Shown: positions 35,729 to 44,064, numbered from the stretch's first letter. The stretch: 64,000 nucleotides of DNA from Acidovorax sp. NCPPB 4044 (GCF_028069655.1 NZ_JAMCOS010000001.1:4122001-4186000), one strand, 5' to 3'. Notes: a model not told the origin generated them from the letters alone. Translations and numbers: made by a program.

Positions 35729-36621
35729 GGCTTGGCCTCAGGGTTCTTGAGCGGGGTATTCGAGCTGGCTTTCAAAAGAGCAGCTTCGAATTTCCTGGCA
35801 ATCTTTGCGATATCTTCGGCGTGGTCACTTCCGTTCACCATTCTCCGTGCAGCGGCATAGTTCGAAACATCGCCCATAAAATAATGAGAGAATCTTCGGC
35901 CATTTGCAAAGCCTTCGCCCGTGCGCATTCCGTGTGACATCAGCGCATAAGCCACCTCGGGCTGCTTTACCAGTTCCGGGTCATTCAACAAGGCAAGACC
36001 TCGTCCAACTGCTATTCCAGCCGTTGCATAGTTGGACCACCAGGTTAGTTGCACATAGCCCCGTCCAAAATAAGCGTGCTCGACTCCATCATCGCTGTCA
36101 TAAGTCTTGCTGGCAGCACCACCGTCTTGGGTGCCTATTTTTGCGCCCTTGGTGAGAGGAGTGATGGCACCACCGGCTGATACCTTGAATTGATCTCCGT
36201 CCTGCTCGGTGATCCGAGCCCAGCCATCCGACATCAATTTGATCTTGACAGGTTCATGGTATCGCCTCCCCTTGCCTTGACCTATCTCACTGACGGGGGC
36301 CATGGTCATAAGCCACTTTTTTTGTTTGAGAACAATGGGGTGCCCCTTTTTATCCAACAGAGGCTTTCCCTTTTTATTTTTAGCGAACTTTTCAACAATA
36401 AATGGTGATGTTGTTTCCCACATCACAGTCGCCAGCATGTAAGCTGCATGCCGCACGTCATTGATATTAGCATCACGCTCAATCATGCCGAGGAGATTCA
36501 GCATTTCCGGCATTGCCGCAGGACTATACCTTCCGCTGGCACTGAATTGCCTGAGAAATTCCTCCTGAAATATTATTCGATCATAAGGACCGGCATGGTG
36601 GTAATTTATTCTTTGCGCCAC
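35725..36621 (-). CDS. GH19-fold lysozyme/chitinase-like protein, candidate secreted effector
   Basis: 298 residues from a GTG start at 36621. Family-19 glycoside hydrolase marks are VMWETTSPF with a probable catalytic Glu69 and YFGRGYVQLTWWSNY (184-198). Insertions between them are rich in Lys and Gly. There is no signal peptide, and no holin or phage genes are close. Phage endolysins and type VI muramidase effectors share this fold. The gene is AT-richer than its neighbours (codons such as AAA, ATA, TTT), pointing to recent acquisition. Overlap with the secreted DUF4087 gene favours an effector-immunity pair over an endolysin. Confidence 0.8.
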   Translation of the reverse strand: MAQRINYHHAGPYDRIIFQEEFLRQFSASGRYSPAAMPEMLNLLGMIERDANINDVRHAAYMLATVMWETTSPFIVEKFAKNKKGKPLLDKKGHPIVLKQKKWLMTMAPVSEIGQGKGRRYHEPVKIKLMSDGWARITEQDGDQFKVSAGGAITPLTKGAKIGTQDGGAASKTYDSDDGVEHAYFGRGYVQLTWWSNYATAGIAVGRGLALLNDPELVKQPEVAYALMSHGMRTGEGFANGRRFSHYFMGDVSNYAAARRMVNGSDHAEDIAKIARKFEAALLKASSNTPLKNPEAKP

Positions 36622-36691
36622 TGTCTTAATTTATTTCTATTGAAAAAAACATTCTAGTTCGCACATTTCATTTCCAATTTTCCAAATGTAA

Positions 36692-36826
36692 TCAGTATCT
36701 CTTATTGAATCTCCCGTCATCGGCCGTGCCGGCCGCTGCTGCGGCGAAGCCTTCTGCCATACGTCTACGCTGCGCCACGGCCTCGTCAGAGAGTGGAAAC
36801 GTCATGTGATGTCCCCGTTCACACAT
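36692..36826 (-). CDS. Small hypothetical ORF upstream of the GH19-like gene
   Basis: 44 codons, ATG at 36826 (alternative ATG 36805), ending 70 bases before the GH19-like start. The product starts MCERGHHMTFPLSDEAVAQRRR, continues with an Ala-rich helix and ends GRFNKRY. Codon use is GC-rich like the host, unlike the downstream gene. I do not recognise it; it could be a small protein or a remnant of a longer gene cut by the island insertion. Confidence 0.35.
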   Translation of the reverse strand: MCERGHHMTFPLSDEAVAQRRRMAEGFAAAAAGTADDGRFNKRY

Positions 36827-37004
36827 CAAAATGCCTTCATGCCGCCGTATTCATTGAACATTTAGCTATGCTTTTTGTAGCATTTCAGTGGATTGGAAAA
36901 CGTACCTTTGTAGCAGCGCGGTAGGTTGCGGGAATGGCGCCCGCCGCGCAGGCCACCGACAATGCCGGGATGCGGGCACTGCCGTCCGCCACCGGACCCA
37001 TGCC

Positions 37005-37499
37005 ATGACAGCCCCCCTTCCCGACAATGAGGCCGAGCGCCTGCGGGCCCTGCACGACCTCATGCTCCTGGACACCTCGCCCGAGGAGCGTTTCGACCGC
37101 GTGGTGCGGTTCGCGGCCGAACAGCTGGACGCGCCCATCGCGCTGGTCAGCCTGGTGGACGAGCACCGCCAGTGGTTCAAGTCGCGCGTGGGCCTGGAGT
37201 CGTCCGAGACCGCGCGCGATGTTTCCTTCTGCGCCCATGCCATCCTGCAGCCCGACCTGCTCGTCGTCGAGGATGCCCGCCAGGACCCACGCTTCGCCGA
37301 CAACCCGTTCGTGACCGGCGATGCGCACATCCGGTTCTATGCGGGCGCGCCGCTGAGCGCCCCCGGCGGCGAGCGCATCGGCACGCTGTGCGTGCTGGAC
37401 ACCGAGCCGCGCGCCCTGGGCGGCACGGAGCTGGCCGTGCTCAAGGCGCTGCGAGAACTCGTCAATGAAGCCATTGCGGGCAAGGAGGACGGCGCATGA
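37005..37499 (+). CDS. GAF domain protein
   Basis: 164 residues making up a single GAF domain: ERLRALHDLMLLDTSPEERFDRVV, then APIALVSLVDEHRQWFKSRVGL, ETARDVSFCAHAI, IRFYAGAPLSAPGGERIGTLCVLD. This is the subtype often fused to GGDEF or kinases; here it stands alone. ATG 37005 is chosen because the domain begins right after it. Its stop overlaps the start of a receiver-like gene (ATGA), which in turn overlaps a helicase gene. The ligand is unknown; a conserved Cys/His pair FCAHA is visible. Confidence 0.88.
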   Translation: MTAPLPDNEAERLRALHDLMLLDTSPEERFDRVVRFAAEQLDAPIALVSLVDEHRQWFKSRVGLESSETARDVSFCAHAILQPDLLVVEDARQDPRFADNPFVTGDAHIRFYAGAPLSAPGGERIGTLCVLDTEPRALGGTELAVLKALRELVNEAIAGKEDGA

Positions 37500-37930
37500 G
37501 CCCCGGCCGCGCCGCCTCCGCGCTGCCCATTCTTCTGGTGGAGCCCCAGTTCGTGCTGCGCCGCACCATCGTGGCGGTGGCCCGCGAACTGGCCCAGGTC
37601 GAATTCCATGAAACCACGAGCGCCGAGCGCGCGTTGCCGGTGCTCGGCGTGCGGCCGTTCTCCGGGCTGGTGCTCGACTGCGACGACCATGCCGTGGCCG
37701 CGGATCTGCTGGGCCGCCTGCGGGACGGCGCCTTCGCCAGCCCGCCGCGCATTCCCGTAGTGGCCATCACCTCGCTGCACGACCCCGACCGCGATGCATG
37801 GCGCCAGTCGATGGGCGTGATCGGCACGCTGCACAAGCCGTTCAAGATCGGCGCGCTGCTTGAACGCGTGCAGGCCATGCTCAGCTCGCCGCAGGCATGG
37901 GTGGGCACGGGCCTGCCACCCCGCCCATGA
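37496..37930 (+). CDS. Receiver-like (CheY-fold) protein, possibly degenerate
   Basis: 144 residues. The fold is suggested by ILLVEPQFVLRRTIVAVA, GLVLDCDDHAVAADLL, PPRIPVVAITSL and TLHKPFKIGALLERVQAML. The acidic pair at the end of the first strand is reduced (VEP in place of DDE-type residues). A candidate phosphoacceptor Asp remains in LVLDCDD, and the KPF Lys is kept. Phosphorylation is therefore uncertain. It overlaps both neighbours by four bases. No output domain is attached. Confidence 0.75.
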   Translation: MSPGRAASALPILLVEPQFVLRRTIVAVARELAQVEFHETTSAERALPVLGVRPFSGLVLDCDDHAVAADLLGRLRDGAFASPPRIPVVAITSLHDPDRDAWRQSMGVIGTLHKPFKIGALLERVQAMLSSPQAWVGTGLPPRP

Positions 37931-39921
37931 ACGCGCAGCACGACGCACGCTGGCGCAAGCACTACCCGACGCTCGAACAGAACCGCGCTCTCAACGCGAC
38001 CGCGAACACGGTCCTGGTCAGCGCCCTCGCGGGCACGGGAAAAACCACCACGCTGGCCATCAAGGCCGCGGACCTCATCCGCCACCGGGGCGCGGGCCGC
38101 ATCCTGATGCTCGCGTACTCGGAATCCGGACTCGCCGCGATAGAGCAGCGCCTGGGCAACATCGCCCCGACGCTCCCGCGGCAAGTGCAGACCATGACGG
38201 TGGAGCAGCTGTGCGCCCAGTTGCTCTCGGAACAGGGCGATGCGCTGGTGCGCATCACCGAGCCCCTGCAGCGCCAACTCCTGGTGCGGCAGGCCTACAG
38301 CGCGCTCGAGCACGACCCGCGCCGCGGCGACACACCCGGGCTCGGCGATGCGGTCTCGTTCGGTCTGGATGTGCAGGCCTTCCTGGATTTCGAGGCCCGG
38401 GCCAAGCAGCAGATGCTGCTGCGCGACCGGGAGCAGTCCGGCCTGGGTGCCAGGGAATACTGCCGCGAGCACGCACTGGACCCTGGGCTCTACCAGTTGC
38501 TGGTGCGCTACGAACGGCTGCGGCGCGGCTTGAACGGAGAGCCCCTGTTCTACGCCCCGGGGGACTGCACCTACGAGATCGCGACGCAGCTCGATGCCCT
38601 CGATTTCGAGGAAGTCTTCGCGCCGCTCGTGGGCCGCTTCGACGCGATCCTGTTCGACGAACTGCAGGACCTGGACAACGCTGCCATGCTCGTGCTGCGC
38701 CACCTCGTGCGCGGCGGCAATGGCCTGTTCATGGGCGCGGGCGACTTCAACCAGCACATCCGGCCAGGGGCCTTCTCGGTGTTCGGCGACAACCTCGCCC
38801 GCATCCGGCAGGAGTTGCCTGCGGGCACCCAGGTGGAGGAGATCCGCACCACCTACCGTTTCGGCGATGCCATCTGCCGCGGGCTCAATCCCCTGTTCGG
38901 TGTCGAGTTCGTGCCGTTCTATCGCGACAAGGCCGCAGGGTTCGAGCGCCGAGCCTACACCGACGACGAGGATTGCGCGCGGCAGTTGCTGGCGATCCAC
39001 GGCCTCGTGCACCGGCAGTCCCCGCGGGAGCCCGGCGGTGCCCCGCCGTGCCTGCACGTGATCGTGCGCTCGCCGGAGGATTCGATCCTGCTCGAATGGA
39101 TGGCCATTCAGGAGGGCGTGCACTACGCCTGCAAAGGCATGAAGCATTTTTACCAGCGCCGCGAGGTCGCGCTGTTGATCACCCTCATGGGGGCCATGCA
39201 GGGCTGCGACGACGGCATCCAGCTCACGCAGGGCATCGTGAGCAATGCCCTGGAGGGACTGCTGCGCTACGTGCGGCGAGCGAGCGAGCCCGACCCCGAT
39301 GTGCTGGCGAATGGCTTCTTCGACATGGGCGCGGTGGAGCGGGACTCCCCCGTCGAAGTCAACACCCGCGCCGTCGCCGTGGACCTCGTCCGCCAGAAGC
39401 CGCTGCTGCGCAATTTCCTGGTCCGCGCCAGCTTCGATCCGGATGCGCCCGTGGCTTCCGCGCCCTGCGAACAGTTGCTGGCACTGCCCCCCGAGGCCTG
39501 CGCGGATGCGGGGCAGCTCTGCCGCCACCCGCTCGTGCGCGAATTCTTCGCCCAGGCATCCCTGGGCCCGGAGGAACTGCACGCCTGCCAGGGCAGCCTG
39601 CGGGCGCTGGCCCGCATCTGCGCGGGGCAGTCGGTGAATGAATTCCTCGGCCGCCTCGCGCCCCTGGTCGGGGCCAGCATCGACCGGCACCGATGGCGAG
39701 AGGTGCCCAGCCTGCAGCTTCTCACCGTGGAGCGCGCCAAGGGGCACGAATATGACAACGTGGCCGTCCCCTTCGTGGAGCGGGGGCGCTTTCCGCGCAG
39801 CGCCGCGGGATCGGAGGCCCTGCGCGAGCGCAACATGCTTTACGTGGCCCTGACCCGCAGCACGCGGCGCCTGTGGCTCCTGGAGAGCAGCGACCGCCCG
39901 GTCAGCCCTGGCCCGGTCTGA
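37927..39921 (+). CDS. UvrD/Rep-like superfamily 1 helicase
   Basis: 664 residues. The SF1A helicase motifs appear in order: Q-like LEQNRALNAT, motif I SALAGTGKTTTLAIKA, Ia MLAYSESGLAAIEQR, II ILFDELQDLDN, III MGAGDFNQHI, IV TTYRFGDAI, V TVERAKGHEYDNVAVPF and VI LYVALTRSTRRLWLL. The helicase should be an active ATP-dependent DNA translocase. The accessory 2B-type region is reduced compared with UvrD and there is no nuclease domain. It is the third overlapping gene after a GAF and a receiver-like protein, an unusual context for a repair helicase. Confidence 0.9.
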   Translation: MNAQHDARWRKHYPTLEQNRALNATANTVLVSALAGTGKTTTLAIKAADLIRHRGAGRILMLAYSESGLAAIEQRLGNIAPTLPRQVQTMTVEQLCAQLLSEQGDALVRITEPLQRQLLVRQAYSALEHDPRRGDTPGLGDAVSFGLDVQAFLDFEARAKQQMLLRDREQSGLGAREYCREHALDPGLYQLLVRYERLRRGLNGEPLFYAPGDCTYEIATQLDALDFEEVFAPLVGRFDAILFDELQDLDNAAMLVLRHLVRGGNGLFMGAGDFNQHIRPGAFSVFGDNLARIRQELPAGTQVEEIRTTYRFGDAICRGLNPLFGVEFVPFYRDKAAGFERRAYTDDEDCARQLLAIHGLVHRQSPREPGGAPPCLHVIVRSPEDSILLEWMAIQEGVHYACKGMKHFYQRREVALLITLMGAMQGCDDGIQLTQGIVSNALEGLLRYVRRASEPDPDVLANGFFDMGAVERDSPVEVNTRAVAVDLVRQKPLLRNFLVRASFDPDAPVASAPCEQLLALPPEACADAGQLCRHPLVREFFAQASLGPEELHACQGSLRALARICAGQSVNEFLGRLAPLVGASIDRHRWREVPSLQLLTVERAKGHEYDNVAVPFVERGRFPRSAAGSEALRERNMLYVALTRSTRRLWLLESSDRPVSPGPV

Positions 39922-40006
39922 AGCACGCCATGGCCCCACCGCGCATTTCACGGGGCCGTGCAAGAAAACTCACGCGCCGCGTGCGGGCTTCCCCTACAGT
40001 GGCGTG

Positions 40007-41536
40007 ATGAGCGCAGCCCTTTCTTCGGCCCCCTCCTCACCCACCTCCCCCGCATCCCTGCCGGGCACTCCGGAGCCGGCCGCCCTCCAGGCGTCGGTGG
40101 TCCAGGCACTCCGTGCCCACATGCCCGCCCACGCGTTGCTCTGGCATGCCGAGGACACCACCCCCTACGAATGCGACGGCCTCACGGCCTACCGCCAGCG
40201 GCCTCTGGTCGTGGCCTTGCCGGAGACGGCCGGGCAGGTGCAGGCCGTGCTGCGCACCTGCCACGCGCTCGGCGTGCCGGTAGTGGCTCGCGGCGCGGGC
40301 ACGGGCCTGTCGGGTGGGGCGATGCCGCATGCGCGCGGCGTGACCCTCTCGCTGGCCCGTTTCAACCGCATCCTGGAGATCGATCCCGTGGCGCGCACTG
40401 CGCGTGTGCAGTGCGGCGTGCGCAACCTCGCCATCAGCGAGGCCGCGGCGCCCCATGGCCTCTACTACGCGCCCGACCCGTCGAGCCAGATCGCCTGCAC
40501 CATCGGCGGCAACGTGGCCGAGAACTCGGGCGGCGTGCATTGCCTGAAGTACGGCCTGACCGTGCACAACGTGCTGTGCGTTCGCGGATTCACCGCCGAA
40601 GGCGACCCCGTCACCTTCGGCAGCGAGGCACTCGACACGCCGGGCTACGACCTGCTGGCCGCCGTGATCGGCAGCGAAGGCATGCTTGCCATCGCCCTGG
40701 AAGTCACCGTGCGGCTGATCCCCAAACCGCAGCTCGCGCGCTGCATCATGGCCAGCTTCGACGATGTGCGCCGCGCGGGTGACGCCGTGGCCGCGGTGAT
40801 CGCGGCCGGCATCATTCCCGCAGGCCTCGAAATGATGGACCGCCCGATGACGGCCGCCGTCGAGGATTTCGTGCATGCGGGCTACGACCTCACGGCCGAG
40901 GCCATCCTGCTGTGCGAATCCGACGGCACGCCCGAGGAAGTCGAGGAGGAGATCGGCCGCATGAGCGACGTGCTGCGCGCCTCGGGCGCCACGGCCATCG
41001 CGGTGAGCCAGGACGAAGCCGAGCGCCTGCGCTTCTGGAGCGGCCGCAAGAACGCCTTCCCCGCATCGGGCCGCATGAGCCCCGACTACATGTGCATGGA
41101 CTCCACCATCCCGCGCAAGCGGCTGGCCGACATCCTGCTGGCCATCCAGGCAATGGAGAAGCAATACGGCCTGCGGTGCGCCAACGTCTTCCACGCGGGC
41201 GACGGCAACCTCCACCCGCTGATCCTCTTCGATGCGAACGACCCCGACCAACTGCACCGCTGTGAACTCTTCGGTGCCGACATCCTGGAGACCAGCGTGG
41301 CGATGGGCGGCACCGTGACCGGCGAGCACGGCGTGGGCGTGGAGAAGCTCAACTCCATGTGCACGCAGTTCACCAACGAGGAAAACGCGCAGATGTTCGG
41401 GCTCAAGGCTGCGTTCGATCCGGCCGGGCTGCTCAATCCGGGCAAGGTGATCCCTACCCTGAACCGCTGTGCCGAATACGGAAAGATGCTCGTGCGCGGC
41501 GGCAGCATCGCCCACCCGGACCTGCCCCGGTTCTGA
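40007..41536 (+). CDS. FAD-linked oxidase, GlcD/D-lactate dehydrogenase type
   Basis: 509 residues. It has a PCMH-type FAD-binding domain: VVALPETAGQVQAVLRTC, VVARGAGTGLSGGAMP and the CTIGGNVAENSGGVHCLKYG FAD loop. The C-terminal cap has VFHAGDGNLHPLILFD and GGTVTGEHGVGVEKL. Glycolate oxidase subunit D and D-2-hydroxyacid dehydrogenases share these. glcE and glcF are absent next to it, so a stand-alone D-lactate or 2-hydroxyacid dehydrogenase is as likely as a GlcD subunit. A 14-bp palindrome (41553-41566) follows the stop. Confidence 0.92.
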   Translation: MSAALSSAPSSPTSPASLPGTPEPAALQASVVQALRAHMPAHALLWHAEDTTPYECDGLTAYRQRPLVVALPETAGQVQAVLRTCHALGVPVVARGAGTGLSGGAMPHARGVTLSLARFNRILEIDPVARTARVQCGVRNLAISEAAAPHGLYYAPDPSSQIACTIGGNVAENSGGVHCLKYGLTVHNVLCVRGFTAEGDPVTFGSEALDTPGYDLLAAVIGSEGMLAIALEVTVRLIPKPQLARCIMASFDDVRRAGDAVAAVIAAGIIPAGLEMMDRPMTAAVEDFVHAGYDLTAEAILLCESDGTPEEVEEEIGRMSDVLRASGATAIAVSQDEAERLRFWSGRKNAFPASGRMSPDYMCMDSTIPRKRLADILLAIQAMEKQYGLRCANVFHAGDGNLHPLILFDANDPDQLHRCELFGADILETSVAMGGTVTGEHGVGVEKLNSMCTQFTNEENAQMFGLKAAFDPAGLLNPGKVIPTLNRCAEYGKMLVRGGSIAHPDLPRF

Positions 41537-41588
41537 GCGCTGCCGCCGCCGGGAGCCGGCCGGCTCGTTGCACGCAGACAGGCAGGCC

Positions 41589-42743
41589 TCAACCCTGCGC
41601 GAGCAGCAGCCTCCGCATGCCGGCAACCGTCTCGCCACTGTGCCGCGTCAAACGTCCCGCATCGTCCAGCACACGCACGGTGGCCATGCGGTAGAGAGCC
41701 CCGCCCAGGGAGGCGAACCGCACCAGCGCCTCGCGCTCGCGCGGGAACATCTCCGTCGCCCGTGGGGCAGGAGCCGGTGCGGGCATCAAGCCCACGCCGG
41801 TCGGCGGGGCAGCCGGCGCGGCGCGGGCTTCCAGCATGCAGAGCGCCAGTCCGGCATGGTGCGCGGCCGGCCCCAGCCGCATGTCGATGCGGCCCAGCAA
41901 CCAGGTGACTTCCTGCACGCGCAGGTCGATCGCGTCCAGCGCGGCCACGGCACATTCCACCTGCTCGGCCGCGTCCCGCAGCGATGCGGAGTGCGCCCGG
42001 GCAATGGCGAGCGATTCGTCCACGCGGCCTTCCGCGCTGGCACGCAATGCGCGCAACACCGCCGAATCGATTGCCCCGTCGAGCACCAGGGACGGCCCCT
42101 GCGGGCCGGCGTCGGCGATGGCACCGCTACCCAGCCAGGCCACGGTCGGGTTCTCCGCCGCCAGCCCCAGGCCGGCGACGCCATGGCCCACCGCCCACGC
42201 CGCCACCGCGCTGGCCGACAGGCCCCGCCACCCGTAGGCGAGCAACTCTGCCGCGCGGGACACCATGGCCACCAGGTCTTCCAGCCTCGGTGCGCCCTGC
42301 TCCGGCGTGCCGCCCAATCCGGCACCGCGGGTAGGAGAAAGGCCACGCGGCAGGCGACGCGCCAGGTCGATCACCGGTTGCAGGCCCCGGGCCTGGGCCT
42401 CCAGCCGTGCCATGCCGAGCACCGCCAGCCGGCCCGATACGTCTCTGCGGCGCCCCTCCAATGCCAGGGCCAGTTCACGGAAGGGCCACTCGGCCGAAGC
42501 GATCCAGCGGTCTGCAGGGCTGTCGGGGTCGTGCGCGCACCACGCCAGCCGCAGCCGCGCGATGGCGGCCTCGACCATGTCCTCGCCCACCCCCAGCTCT
42601 CGCGGCGGGGGCAACGGGGCATAGGCTGACGCGTCCAGTGCCGCGTTCGGTGCGGCGACCAGGCCGGCCTGGTCGCAGGGCTCCGCGAGGGCCATGTCGG
42701 CGCTGTATTCAATCTGCTCGACTTCTTCGACGACGTAGTGCAT
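41589..42743 (-). CDS. Hypothetical protein, Ala/Arg-rich
   Basis: 384 residues from ATG 42743, preceded by AGGAGGGC. I do not recognise a family. It has an acidic N-terminus (MHYVVEEVEQIEYSAD) and a long helical body with many Ala, Leu and Arg residues. A central hydrophobic stretch of glycine-rich helices (ELLAYGWRGLSASAVAAWAVGHGVAGLGLAA) and a Pro-rich linker precede a conserved-looking end EREALVRFASLGGALYRM. No signal peptide. It is divergent from the first of two paralogous DNA-binding proteins. Codon use matches the host. Confidence 0.75.
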   Translation of the reverse strand: MHYVVEEVEQIEYSADMALAEPCDQAGLVAAPNAALDASAYAPLPPPRELGVGEDMVEAAIARLRLAWCAHDPDSPADRWIASAEWPFRELALALEGRRRDVSGRLAVLGMARLEAQARGLQPVIDLARRLPRGLSPTRGAGLGGTPEQGAPRLEDLVAMVSRAAELLAYGWRGLSASAVAAWAVGHGVAGLGLAAENPTVAWLGSGAIADAGPQGPSLVLDGAIDSAVLRALRASAEGRVDESLAIARAHSASLRDAAEQVECAVAALDAIDLRVQEVTWLLGRIDMRLGPAAHHAGLALCMLEARAAPAAPPTGVGLMPAPAPAPRATEMFPREREALVRFASLGGALYRMATVRVLDDAGRLTRHSGETVAGMRRLLLAQG

Positions 42744-43045
42744 TCCTGCCCTCCTGCTGCTGCATGGCCTGCGGTGCCGCATTGAGGTGCCGTTCGCCCG
42801 GAGCGCGGAAACTCGCAGCATCCGGGGTGACAACGGCGCTGCCTGCACCCACCATGGGTGCTCTGCGCAACCTGACCCTCTTCCCCTGCCCACGCCGAGC
42901 CGTGGCGCAATTCGGCACCTTCCTGAATCGACCCATGTCCTGCCGCGGAGCTTCTTCCTGCAGCAACGTAACCATGAATCACGCATTTTTGGTGACTATA
43001 TATCCGAATCACGCCACTTCACTGCCATCTCCCTAGCGTGACTGC
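42744..43045. other. 302-base divergent gap
   Basis: No gene is supported here. The half nearest the hypothetical gene is GC-rich and featureless. The half nearest the DNA-binding protein gene is AT-rich (42965-43025) and carries the operator-like sites described below, so it is the probable promoter of the rightward gene. Confidence 0.5.
42976..43015 (+). promoter_or_regulatory. Operator-like direct repeat and dyad before the first DNA-binding protein gene
   Basis: GAATCACGC occurs at 42976-42984 and again at 43006-43014, exactly 30 bases apart. Between them GTGACT (42992-42997) faces the second copy, making a 21-base imperfect dyad (42992-43012). The second copy begins 40 bases before the ATG. 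The same three elements with the same spacing precede the paralogous gene at 43576. Confidence 0.55.
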
Positions 43046-43471
43046 ATGCAGGATGCAAAGCAAAATTTTGCCGAGAAGTTACGAAACGCTATGGAGAAGG
43101 CCGGATACGAAGCCCGGCCTTCGGTTCTGGAGCGGGAGTTCAACACCCGGCATTGGGGCAAACCCATGAGCCTCCATGGCGTGCGGCGGTGGCTGCTGGG
43201 CGAAACCCTGCCCGATCCGCGCAAACTGGCCACCCTGTCGCAGTGGCTGCAGGTGCCGCTCCAGGACTTCATCGGAGCTGCGGAAACACCGGTTTCACCG
43301 CGTGCCGCCGAGCCTCCAGGGCTTTGGCACTCCGGTATGGGCTATGACGACCGCAAGCTTTTCGACATTTATCTGCGGTTGCCCGTGCCCCAACGGCGGA
43401 CCGTGCGCGACGTGATTCTGGCCATCGCCCGGGCGCACGCCGCAGACGAGGAACGGCGCGAAAATGGCTGA
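43046..43471 (+). CDS. HTH-type DNA-binding protein, first of tandem pair
   Basis: 141 residues. The N-terminal half has a basic helical region (AEKLRNAMEKAGYEARPSVLE) and a probable helix-turn-helix LHGVRRWLLGETLPDPRKLATLSQWLQVP, resembling XRE/phage-repressor folds. The C-terminal part (YDDRKLFDIYLRLPVPQRRTVRDVILAIARAH) may be a dimerisation or effector module. It is about two-thirds identical by eye to the next gene, with the same length, so the pair arose by tandem duplication. Such proteins are found singly or as pairs in Comamonadaceae; targets are unknown. Autoregulation through the upstream dyad is inferred. Confidence 0.8.
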   Translation: MQDAKQNFAEKLRNAMEKAGYEARPSVLEREFNTRHWGKPMSLHGVRRWLLGETLPDPRKLATLSQWLQVPLQDFIGAAETPVSPRAAEPPGLWHSGMGYDDRKLFDIYLRLPVPQRRTVRDVILAIARAHAADEERRENG

Positions 43472-43504
43472 GCCGGGGACTGGACACACAGTCCACTGAA
43501 CCAG

Positions 43505-43544
43505 GGATCACACCCATCACGTAACTCGTTTTGCGAGTCACACC
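43505..43544 (+). promoter_or_regulatory. Operator-like direct repeat and dyad before the second DNA-binding protein gene
   Basis: GGATCACACC (43505-43514) and GAGTCACACC (43535-43544) are 30 bases apart, the same spacing as in the first promoter. GTAACTCG (43521-43528) and CGAGTCAC (43534-43541) form a 21-base dyad with one mismatch. It starts 41 bases before the ATG. Confidence 0.55.
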
Positions 43545-43575
43545 ACTCCTCCGGCCGGTGCCTAGCGTGCCCGGC

Positions 43576-44001
43576 ATGCAGGATGAAGCAAAACAAAAAT
43601 TCGCCCGGAAGTTGCGGGAGGCAATGGAAAAGGCAGGCTACGAGGCCAAGCCCTCGGTGCTGGAACGTGAGTTCAACACCCGCCATTGGGGCAAGCCCAT
43701 GACGCTGCACGGCGTGCGCCGCTGGCTGCTCGGGGAAACCATGCCTGGGCCGCGCAAGCTCACCACGCTGGCCCAGTGGCTGCGGGTACCGATGGAAGAG
43801 TTCGTGGATGCGGGCAACAGCGCCGCCCTTCGCGCCACGGGTGAGCCCATACACCGCTGGCATGCCGGACTGGGCTACGACGACCGCGAGCTGTTCGATA
43901 TCTACCTCAAGCTGCCGGTGCCGCAACGCCGGCTGGCGAGGGATGTGATCCTGGCCATCGCGCGGGCCCACGAAGCCGGCGAGATCCCCCGCAAGGATTG
44001 A
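43576..44001 (+). CDS. HTH-type DNA-binding protein, second of tandem pair
   Basis: 141 residues. It shares with its upstream paralogue the blocks EFNTRHWGKPM, LHGVRRWLLGET and the C-terminal FDIYLKLPVPQRR, and the start MQD. Differences cluster in the linker (residues about 77-95), where the first copy has AETPVSPRAAEPPG and this one GNSAALRATGEP. The recognition-helix region is almost the same, so both may bind the same sites. The gene is followed by a 7-bp GC hairpin (44045-44062) without a T-run, facing the convergent DUF445 gene. Confidence 0.8.
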   Translation: MQDEAKQKFARKLREAMEKAGYEAKPSVLEREFNTRHWGKPMTLHGVRRWLLGETMPGPRKLTTLAQWLRVPMEEFVDAGNSAALRATGEPIHRWHAGLGYDDRELFDIYLKLPVPQRRLARDVILAIARAHEAGEIPRKD

Positions 44002-44064
44002 TGCCCGGCTGCCGCCGCGCGGTCTGGGCAGGTGTGGGCAGGCGCAGCGCCGGAGGGCGCTGGC

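Noticed and set aside
35725..36621. Prophage endolysin interpretation
   Set aside because: No holin, spanin, tail or integrase genes nearby, and the overlapping gene is a secreted DUF4087 protein; retained only as the alternative explanation.
41553..41566. 14-bp perfect palindrome after the FAD oxidase gene
   Set aside because: A single GC-only palindrome in a GC-rich convergent gap is expected by chance and has no further support.
44045..44062. Hairpin between convergent genes as a terminator
   Set aside because: A 7-bp GC stem with no T-run on either side; kept only as a note.
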